NCBI RefSeq assembly: GCF_015143595.1
Contig: NZ_WYEU01000002.1
Location: 930,001 to 994,000 of the forward strand
Source: Sneathiella sp. P13V-1
GTDB taxonomy: Bacteria > Pseudomonadota > Alphaproteobacteria > Sneathiellales > Sneathiellaceae
Length of the DNA stretch: 64,000 bases
Direction of reading: 5' to 3'
Shown: positions 52,864 through 61,300 of the stretch, piece after piece
Numbering within the stretch: position 1 is the stretch's first letter
Layout of the letters: the number at the start of each line of letters is the position of its first letter
Translations under genes and position numbers: made by a program
Notes under the pieces: generated by a model
Database searches by the model: none
The model's input: the letters and a program-made list of their open reading frames with translations, nothing else
Told to the model about the DNA's origin: nothing

Positions 52864-55308
52864 ATGAAAGAAAAACTTGTTGTTATCGGAAATGGTATGG
52901 CACCCGGCAGAATGCTGGAATCCCTTATTGATAAAGATGCTGACCGATATGAAATTACAATCTTCAACGCGGAACCACGGGTGAACTACAACCGGCTTAT
53001 GCTGTCCCCCGTTCTGTCTGGTGAAAAGACCTACGAAGATATCATCACCCATGATGATAACTGGTATGCAGAAAATAACATCACGCTACATAAAAGCGCG
53101 TTGGTGACTGACATTGATCGTAACGCAAAAACGGTGACCTCTGAAAACGGGATTACTGCACCTTACGATAAACTTGTTATTGCCACCGGATCCTCCCCAT
53201 TTGTTATTCCGGTGCCCGGTCATGATTTGGACGACGTTCTGGTTTACCGGGATCTAGATGATGTTGAAAAAATGCTGGCGGCCGCGAAGGATAAAGGCCG
53301 CGCTGTAGTTATCGGCGGTGGGCTTTTGGGCCTTGAAGCCGCCGCTGGCCTCAAAGCCCAAGGTATGGATGTCACTGTCCTTCACTTGATGCCCACACTG
53401 ATGGAACGTCAGCTTGACCCTGCCGCCGGGTATTTGCTTGAAAAAGCAATTACAAACATGGGAATTGACGTCATTACTGAAGCCAACACCCATTCAATCC
53501 TCGGCACAGATAAAGTCACAGGTGTTCGCCTGGAAGATGGAACTGAAATTGATGCCTCCATTGTGGTGATGGCTGTGGGTATTCGTCCTTCAACCTGGCT
53601 TGCGGATAAAGCTGGAATTGAAATTAACCGTGGTGTTCTTGTCAACGATCGCATGGAAACTTCTGCACCGGATATATATGCCCTTGGTGAATGTGTTGAG
53701 CATAACGGTGAATGTTACGGTCTTGTTGCCCCTCTTTATGATATGGCGCAAGTCATCGCCGACCAACTGGTTGAAGGCGATGCAGAATATCAGGGGTCGC
53801 AAACAGCCACCAAATTGAAGGTGACGGGGATTGATCTATTTTCCGCCGGGGATTTTGCGGATGGAGATGACCGTGAAGAAATCATTCTTCGAGACGCGAC
53901 CGCAGGTGTCTATAAACGCCTTGTTTTAAAAGATAACAAAATTATTGGGGCTGTTCTGTATGGCGAGACTGCAGATGGTATGTGGTTCTTTGACCTACTG
54001 AAAAAAGGTACCGACATTTCAGAAATGCGGGACACACTGATTTTTGGTCAGGCTTTCCAAGGGGGTGCGTCGCAGGACCCGTTGGCCGCCGTTGCGTCCC
54101 TGCCGCCTGATGCGGAAATCTGCGGGTGTAACGGCGTATGTAAATCTACAATCACTGATACGATCAAAGAAAAAAACCTGACCACATTACAGGAAGTGCG
54201 CGCCCACACCAAAGCGTCTGCATCCTGCGGAACCTGCACCGGTCTGGTGGAACAGCTTATGACCTTAAGTTTGGGTGATAGCTATGACGCTTCGGCCGTT
54301 GCCGCGGTTTGCCCCTGCACCGATCTTGGGCATGACGAGGTCAGAAAGCTTATTAAAGCCAAAGGTTTAAAAACCATTCCCGAAGTTATGCAAGAACTGG
54401 AATGGAAAAGTTCCGGAGGGTGTGCAAAATGCCGACCTGCCCTGAATTACTATCTCGTCAGTGACTGGCCTGATGAATATGCCGACGATTATCAATCCCG
54501 CTTCATCAATGAACGGGTTCACGCCAATATCCAAAAAGATGGGACCTATTCCGTTGTGCCGCGCATGTGGGGTGGGATGACAACGTCTGATGAGCTTCGT
54601 GCCATCGCTGACGTCGTTGACAAGTTCGACATCCCCGATGTGAAGGTTACAGGTGGTCAGCGTATTGATATGCTTGGCGTTAAAAAAGAAGACCTCCCCG
54701 CCGTTTGGGCAGATCTTGGCAAAGCCGGTTTTGTGTCCGGTCAAGCCTATTCCAAAGGACTTCGTACTGTCAAAACCTGCGTTGGTACAAACTGGTGTCG
54801 CTTTGGAACGCAAGATTCAACTGGTCTTGGGATAAAACTTGAAAAGTTCATGTGGGGCTCCTGGACCCCGGCAAAACTGAAGCTGGCGGTCTCTGGTTGC
54901 CCACGCAACTGTGCGGAAGCGACCTGTAAAGACATCGGCATTATCTGCGTGGATTCTGGGTATGAAATTCACTACGCCGGGGCTGCAGGGCTTGATATTC
55001 GCGGCACTCAGGTGCTTTGCCTTGTTAAGACCGAAGAGGAAGCCATGGAATATATTTGTGCCTTAACGCAGATGTATCGCGAGCAAGGGCATTATCTGGA
55101 ACGGATTTACAAATGGGCGGATCGTATCGGCGAGGAAGAGATCAAAAAACAGATCGTTGAGCAAGCTGACACAAGAAAAGCCTATTTTGATCGCTTCGTC
55201 TTTTCCCAAAAATTTGCGCAAGTAGACCCTTGGGCAGAGCGCGTTGCGGGCAAAGACCGTCATGAATTTGAACCTATCGCAACCCTTTCACTGGAGGCCG
55301 CAGAATGA
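52864..55308 (+). CDS. nirB: NirB, NADH-dependent nitrite reductase large subunit
   Basis: 814 residues from the ATG at 52864, which has GGAGG 5 bases upstream; an ATG at 52852 overlaps that ribosome site. Order: FAD/NAD oxidoreductase domains (LVVIGNGMAPGRMLE, VVIGGGLLGLEAAAGL), two BFD-like [2Fe-2S] modules (CGCNGVCKS with CGTC, and CPCTD with GGCAKC), sulfite/nitrite reductase ferredoxin-like and siroheme domains with CVGTNWC and GCPRNCAEATC binding the [4Fe-4S]/siroheme centre. It reduces nitrite to ammonium in the cytoplasm. Overlaps nirD by 4 bases. Confidence 0.96.
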   Translation: MKEKLVVIGNGMAPGRMLESLIDKDADRYEITIFNAEPRVNYNRLMLSPVLSGEKTYEDIITHDDNWYAENNITLHKSALVTDIDRNAKTVTSENGITAPYDKLVIATGSSPFVIPVPGHDLDDVLVYRDLDDVEKMLAAAKDKGRAVVIGGGLLGLEAAAGLKAQGMDVTVLHLMPTLMERQLDPAAGYLLEKAITNMGIDVITEANTHSILGTDKVTGVRLEDGTEIDASIVVMAVGIRPSTWLADKAGIEINRGVLVNDRMETSAPDIYALGECVEHNGECYGLVAPLYDMAQVIADQLVEGDAEYQGSQTATKLKVTGIDLFSAGDFADGDDREEIILRDATAGVYKRLVLKDNKIIGAVLYGETADGMWFFDLLKKGTDISEMRDTLIFGQAFQGGASQDPLAAVASLPPDAEICGCNGVCKSTITDTIKEKNLTTLQEVRAHTKASASCGTCTGLVEQLMTLSLGDSYDASAVAAVCPCTDLGHDEVRKLIKAKGLKTIPEVMQELEWKSSGGCAKCRPALNYYLVSDWPDEYADDYQSRFINERVHANIQKDGTYSVVPRMWGGMTTSDELRAIADVVDKFDIPDVKVTGGQRIDMLGVKKEDLPAVWADLGKAGFVSGQAYSKGLRTVKTCVGTNWCRFGTQDSTGLGIKLEKFMWGSWTPAKLKLAVSGCPRNCAEATCKDIGIICVDSGYEIHYAGAAGLDIRGTQVLCLVKTEEEAMEYICALTQMYREQGHYLERIYKWADRIGEEEIKKQIVEQADTRKAYFDRFVFSQKFAQVDPWAERVAGKDRHEFEPIATLSLEAAE

Positions 55309-55652
55309 ATGTACAGGCACAAATGTGGTTGCCAGTAGGCACCCTTAACGACATCCCGAAACAGGGCGCACGATGTGTAAATTTTGGTGCGAATAAGTTA
55401 GCCATTTTCAGAACCGAAGATGACCAGCTCTTCGCTATGGAAGACAAATGTCCCCACAGTGGCGGTCCATTGAGCCAAGGCATCGTTCATGGGAACTGCG
55501 TCACCTGCCCACTGCATAATTGGGTCATTTCACTGGAAAGTGGGGAAGCACAAGGTGCCGATGACGGTTCAACGCTCACCTACCCGGTGAAATGTGAGGA
55601 AGGTCAGGTTTTTATCGGCATAGGTTCCAACATGGAAATCGAAGAGGCATGA
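55305..55652 (+). CDS. nirD: NirD, nitrite reductase small subunit with Rieske ligands
   Basis: 115 residues, Rieske-like fold. Both ligand pairs are present: Cys49-x-His51 and Cys68-x-x-His71, so this NirD should bind a [2Fe-2S] cluster, unlike the cluster-free enterobacterial NirD. It accompanies NirB in nitrite reduction. Start ATG overlaps the nirB stop (ATGA); nasA starts one base after its stop. Confidence 0.94.
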   Translation: MNVQAQMWLPVGTLNDIPKQGARCVNFGANKLAIFRTEDDQLFAMEDKCPHSGGPLSQGIVHGNCVTCPLHNWVISLESGEAQGADDGSTLTYPVKCEEGQVFIGIGSNMEIEEA

Positions 55653-55653
55653 C

Positions 55654-58329
55654 ATGAAGGATGCCTTAATCCCCATACGCCAAAAAACAAAAACCACCTG
55701 CCCTTATTGCGGCGTGGGATGCGGGATTGTTATTTCAACATCCGATGGTGGCGTGACCGTTAAAGGTGATGCAGAACATCCCGCAAATTTAGGTAAGCTG
55801 TGTTCCAAGGGGTCTGCCCTTGGTGAGACAATGGGTCATGAAGATCGTCTTCTCTATCCAGAAATATCTGGAAAACGAGCGGGTTGGTTTGACGCGATTG
55901 ATAGTGTCGCCAATGGACTTACTGAAACCATTCAAAAACATGGTCCGGATAGTGTCGCCTTCTACGTTTCGGGGCAGATTTTGACCGAAGATTACTACGT
56001 CGCTAACAAGTTGATGAAGGGATTTATCGGCTCTGGCAATATTGACACAAACTCCCGCCTTTGCATGTCCTCCAGTGTCGCGGCACATAAGCGTGCTTTT
56101 GGCAGCGATACGGTTCCGGGAACCTACGAAGATCTTGAAACGACAGACCTTCTGATCCTGACCGGCAGTAATCTGGCCTGGTGTCACCCCGTCCTCTTTC
56201 AACGTATCATCCATGCAAAAAAAGCAAGGCCTGAGATGAAGGTGGTCGTCATTGACCCCAGGCGCACAATGACGACCGACATTGCCGATCTTCATCTACC
56301 CCTGCACCCCGACAGTGATGTGGTCCTTTTTACAGGTTTATTGCGTCAGATAGATCAAGCAAACACTGTGGACCAGGAATATGTTGATAAATTCACAAAC
56401 GGTTTTGACACGGCTTTATCAGAGGCCCAATCAGCAACCATTGAGGTTGTCTCTCGCATAACAGGGTTATCCCGTCAGGATCTTCAGCAGTTCTATGACC
56501 TTTTCATCGCGACAGAAAAAACCGTGACCGTTTACAGCCAAGGTGTCAATCAGTCGGTGATGGGAACAGACAAAGCAAATGCGATTATTAACTGTCACTT
56601 GGCGACCGGTCGCATCGGACTCGAAGGGATGGGTCCCTTCTCCATTACCGGGCAACCGAACGCCATGGGCGGACGGGAAGTTGGGGGGCTGGCCAACATG
56701 CTGGCGGCCCATATGGACGTTGGAAATGAGGTCCATCACGAGATCGTCTCCCGATTTTGGAAGACCGACAAACTAACCCAAAAGCAAGGCCTTAAAGCCG
56801 TTGATATGTATAAAGCTGTTGCGGATGGATCCATCAAGGCGATCTGGATTATGGCGACCAATCCAGTAGACAGCCTGCCTGAAGCAGACATGATCAAAGA
56901 AGCGCTTTCGAAATGTCCGATGGTTGTTGTCTCTGATATCATGGGTAATACCGACACGATGGCCTTTGCAGATATAAAACTGCCCGCCGCTGGTTGGGGT
57001 GAAAAAGACGGTACTGTCACCAATTCTGAAAGACGCATCTCTCGTCAAAAAGCGTTTTTACCACTCCCCGGTGAAGCCAAGCCAGATTGGTGGATCATTT
57101 CTAAAGTCGCCCAGAAGATGGGTTTTGTAAAAGAATTTGCGTACACGTCGCCTGCAGATATTTTCCGCGAACATGCGGAACTATCTGCATTTGAAAATTC
57201 CGGTCGTCGGGATTTTGATATTGGTGCCTATCACGATATCAGCGATGAGATGTATGAAGATCTTGCGCCTTTCCAATGGCCACAAGCGAAGGGAGAGCAG
57301 CCATCAACTACCCGTTTCTTTGCAGACGGGGGCTTCTATACAAACGACAGAAAAGCGAACTTCATTCCATTGTCACCGGGCGTTCCCTCTTCGCCCTGTT
57401 CAAACACACTGATTATGAATACCGGCCGGTTGAGGGATCAGTGGCACACCATGACACGTACTGGAAAAAGTGCGCGCTTGTCCGCGCATGCCGCGGAACC
57501 AATCGTCGATATAACATTTGAAGATGCGCTCAAACGTAACATTCATGATGGGGATATTGTAAAGGTAAGCTCCGCCCATGGGGAAATCATCTGCAAAGCC
57601 AAAGTAAGTCAGGAGTTACGCGCCGGCGAAGTCTTTGTTCCGATGCATTGGACAGATGAATTCGCCAATCAAGCAAGGGTAAATTCCTTGATCAGGGCCG
57701 TAACTGACCCGGTATCAGGTCAACCAGCCTCCAAATTCACCCGTGTCACCATCAGCCCTTTAAATCCAACTATATATGGCTATGCCATTTCCTTTTCGAA
57801 ACCTATATTCATCCAAGCCGACTACAGAACGACGGTAAGAGTTGAAAATGGCTGGCGAACGGATTTTGCTCTTAGCCTGCAGGTTGATAATCCAGAGAAA
57901 TACGCATCTGATCTGTTTTCATTGAACGGAGACGAAGACAAACTGGTTTATCAGGACGGACGACAGCAGGATAACCGGATTTTTATCTTCAAAGCGAATA
58001 AGCTCATCGCTGCCCTGTTCTTATCCCCTGCTCCCTTAAATCTGTCGAAAGACTGGCTCGGCCAGCAGTTAGGATCTGAAATTGAGGACCCTGTGACACG
58101 ATACAAGCTGGCGGCGGGCCGTCCGGGCGCAGATCAACCTGATAAAGGCCCCATCATTTGCGCCTGTTTTTCAGTTGGTGCATATGAGATTTCAGATGCT
58201 GTTAGGTCCGGTAAATGCTCAACTGTAGAGCAGATCGGTGACGTGCTTAAAGCCGGAACCAATTGCGGATCCTGCAAATCAGAAATTCAGCAGATCATTG
58301 CACCAAATCAGATTTTGGCGGCGGAATAA
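55654..58329 (+). CDS. nasA: NasA, assimilatory nitrate reductase catalytic subunit
   Basis: 891 residues. N-terminal [4Fe-4S] motif Cys16-x2-Cys19-x3-Cys23-x26-Cys50, then molybdopterin oxidoreductase domains (SRLCMSSSVAAHKRAFGSD, YSQGVNQSVMGTDKANA, GRIGLEGMGPFSITGQPNAM), a molydopterin dinucleotide-binding domain (MNTGRLRDQWHTMTRTGKS) and a C-terminal BFD-like [2Fe-2S] domain (CACFS then CGSC) from about residue 830. It reduces nitrate to nitrite in the cytoplasm, completing the chain nitrate import, nitrate reduction, nitrite reduction encoded in this operon. Last gene, followed by a strong terminator. Confidence 0.96.
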   Translation: MKDALIPIRQKTKTTCPYCGVGCGIVISTSDGGVTVKGDAEHPANLGKLCSKGSALGETMGHEDRLLYPEISGKRAGWFDAIDSVANGLTETIQKHGPDSVAFYVSGQILTEDYYVANKLMKGFIGSGNIDTNSRLCMSSSVAAHKRAFGSDTVPGTYEDLETTDLLILTGSNLAWCHPVLFQRIIHAKKARPEMKVVVIDPRRTMTTDIADLHLPLHPDSDVVLFTGLLRQIDQANTVDQEYVDKFTNGFDTALSEAQSATIEVVSRITGLSRQDLQQFYDLFIATEKTVTVYSQGVNQSVMGTDKANAIINCHLATGRIGLEGMGPFSITGQPNAMGGREVGGLANMLAAHMDVGNEVHHEIVSRFWKTDKLTQKQGLKAVDMYKAVADGSIKAIWIMATNPVDSLPEADMIKEALSKCPMVVVSDIMGNTDTMAFADIKLPAAGWGEKDGTVTNSERRISRQKAFLPLPGEAKPDWWIISKVAQKMGFVKEFAYTSPADIFREHAELSAFENSGRRDFDIGAYHDISDEMYEDLAPFQWPQAKGEQPSTTRFFADGGFYTNDRKANFIPLSPGVPSSPCSNTLIMNTGRLRDQWHTMTRTGKSARLSAHAAEPIVDITFEDALKRNIHDGDIVKVSSAHGEIICKAKVSQELRAGEVFVPMHWTDEFANQARVNSLIRAVTDPVSGQPASKFTRVTISPLNPTIYGYAISFSKPIFIQADYRTTVRVENGWRTDFALSLQVDNPEKYASDLFSLNGDEDKLVYQDGRQQDNRIFIFKANKLIAALFLSPAPLNLSKDWLGQQLGSEIEDPVTRYKLAAGRPGADQPDKGPIICACFSVGAYEISDAVRSGKCSTVEQIGDVLKAGTNCGSCKSEIQQIIAPNQILAAE

Positions 58330-58338
58330 ACACTCACA

Positions 58339-58375
58339 AAAATGCCGCAGGAAACCAAATCTCCTGCGGCATTTT
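58339..58375. terminator. Bidirectional intrinsic terminator of nasA and the RHS gene
   Basis: Perfect 14-bp stem, AAAATGCCGCAGGA (58339-58352) with its complement at 58362-58375 and a 9-base loop. T-tracts are on both sides, serving nasA on the plus strand and the RHS gene, which ends 4 bases away, on the minus strand. Confidence 0.93.
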
Positions 58376-58378
58376 CAT

Positions 58379-61300
58379 TTATTTTTTTACTTCATCCGGC
58401 GCTCTGTTACTTGAGCCGCGTTCGTCTTCGGGGTCTGAAGCAGGTTCAAACGGTTCATTCCTTTCCTGCATTTCCGCCCCATCGCCAGAAGCCTCCGCCG
58501 GGGCCAAAATTGGTGCAGGTGCATCATCTTCTTGAATAACAACAATCCTCGGGCCACCATCACTACCACCACTTTCAATATCAGATGATGGTGGGGCTGG
58601 TCTGCGGCCTGTTTCAATCAACCATTCAACAATGCGATAGTCTGACGCGTATGAGCTATCCATGTATTTAGCGACTCTCAGCCCACCAGTTGGGCCAATA
58701 CATCGGACGAGACATCCTGTTTCAGGGGTTAAAGGACTTACCTCACGGATACAAGTCATAGACCAGCGTGTCCGACAATTGACCAAAGCAAGTGGTGATG
58801 AAGCTGGGGACAGCTCAAGGCTTACAATGTTCTTGATCCATTTAACACTGAATTGCCCCCAATCGAACCCCATATTGGTGGCGGAAGCAATTCCGCCAAA
58901 AATTGCGTATCCCGAATAATATCCAACGGAACCCAAATGGTAGAGGGCATACATATGAGTAACATAGACAGCGTACCATCCATACTGAGATCTAAAGAAC
59001 CCGCCTCGATCTTCGCTCCAATATTCTCGGCGATTACCAAAATCACGGTATGACAAGCCAATTTTCATCAGCAAGCCAGATACCCCGGTGCTGTCCGCCA
59101 CCAACTGACGGTATGCTGGGTCTGTATCACCTGTCGCGGACCAAGGTTTGGAGCCGTAATAATAAGGCAGCAAATACAGGTTTCCAAATATCGACATGAT
59201 GGTGTATTGCGCCAGCAAATAGCCTAAATCGCTTCCAAAATCATCTTGATCCAGCATTGGAAAACCGCTGATATAACGCTGAAAATAAACAGCGGCGGTA
59301 AACATTGGGACCTGGCCTGCTATTTTATAGACCATCCGTTTCGCAAGCATAATATAGCCGTCTCGAGCTGTTGCCCCCTCTTCCATTGTTTGTTCCCATT
59401 GGAGGGCTTCAACGGCTGTATAGGCTTTTCCAAAAGCTGAGAAAATGGTCACTTTGACTGCTGATACGGCAACATCCACCGCATATCCCGGGACAATCGT
59501 TTCTCCACCTACGATTTTAGAGCTGGGAAATGCATAGGCCACAATTGGAGCCACTAACAAACTTTGTAGGTAGCCGCCAAATCGTGTCCATCCCTGTACG
59601 GATTGGGCGCGATGATACTCATCAAACGCTGCTTTCTCTTCCTCTGTTGGAGCTCCACCCCAATCATCAGGGATAACCTGACGGTTTCTGGCACCGCAAC
59701 ACCGCCAATTTGCAATACCTGTCCAGTTTTTAAATCGCTGCCACCTGCTTAACGGGGCTTCATCTCCAGCACGACCATCCGGATCGATCATCATGATCGG
59801 ATTTGAATTTGCGTACTCGTAGGGGTTAGCCCTAGATCTTGCTGGATCAGCAGTTAGAAACCTGCCCGCCACCGGGTCATAGTAACGTGCCCCCATGTAA
59901 TATAACCCAGTCTCCGGATCATATTCGTGCCCTGCAAATACAGGAATACTTTGATCATAGGAAATTCCCGTTTTCTCAAGCTCACCATAAGGAGCGTAAG
60001 AATAACTTGCTCTGACCAAGCCACCCTCATCGGTCACCTTATAAACGCTCCCTCTCACATCAGAATGATAATATCGGGTTTCGTTTAATGATGGTGAATG
60101 TGCTTTCTCTGACAGGGCTGCTTGCACAGTTGGTGAAAGTGTTGACGCGACAAAAGAGGTAAGGACAAACACTGTCACAAGATTTCCAAACCGGGGTTTT
60201 ACAGACAAAAATGGACGTATTGGGGTGCGACCCTTTACGGCGGCGATAGCTAAAAGCCCAAGAAATGCACTGAAAATACCAACTGAAACTCCACCAACTA
60301 CAGTGATCTCAGCGTTTATATATTCGGCAATGCCCCCAGCATTTTTTGTACCGTTTAACGGAATAAATGCCGACAGATCCTTATCAGTAATCTCGGAACT
60401 GACCGATAAAATCCGACCGGTTTGATCCCAGACATGCTTTGTCTGCTGCATACGTCCATCGTCAAAAACCCTAAATTCATAAAACGGGTTAATAAAATAG
60501 GTGGCAGACCCGTTATCGTTTATTTTTGCAATACGTTGTCCCGTATGGTCATAGACATAATTGGTATGGCCCTGAGTATTTCCAACTATTGTAGTCGATT
60601 GAACGAGCTTATTTTCAGCATCAAATGTGAAGGAAGTTTTTTCATGACCTCGCCCTCTCGAAATGACATTTCCTTTTGGATTAATATCAAGCTCAACCCT
60701 CTCACCATTTCGCTGAAGCACTTGCTTCACAGGAAGATCTGCAATTGGTTGATCATTATAATAATCACGTTTGACAGAAACATCTCCTGTAAGAGATAAC
60801 GCGGTCACCAATTCTTCATTTTCGTTAAAAGAATAGAGTATTTCAGCCTTTGTAACACCTCGACCAATCTTTTCAGTTCGAGCTGTTTTTGCAATCAGCT
60901 TGGACTTTTCATCTATTTTGTAGGCAATCTTGGAAAACTGCTCCATTTCTACTGCAGAGATTGGACGTGAGAGATCAATGGAGGAAAGATGCCCTTTTTC
61001 ATTCCAAATCAACCTTTCCAGAATTCCGTTGCCTAGTTTTTTAGAAAGGGTTCGCGCTCCGTTTGCGTTAAGGCGGTAGTCAAATTTTGCGACGACGTCT
61101 TCCACTTGCTTGCCTTTATCCCAGGCAATTTGCGTCAAAGATCCTTCGTCGTATTTGTAATCAAGTACTGCCCCATCAGGATAAGAAACCTCTGATAAAC
61201 GCCCGCCTTCAAAATCAAATCTCGTATCAAAGTTATAGTATTTCCCTTTGGAAACAGGAATTTGAACCTTCTTTCCCGTCACCCTGTCCAGTTTATCGCG

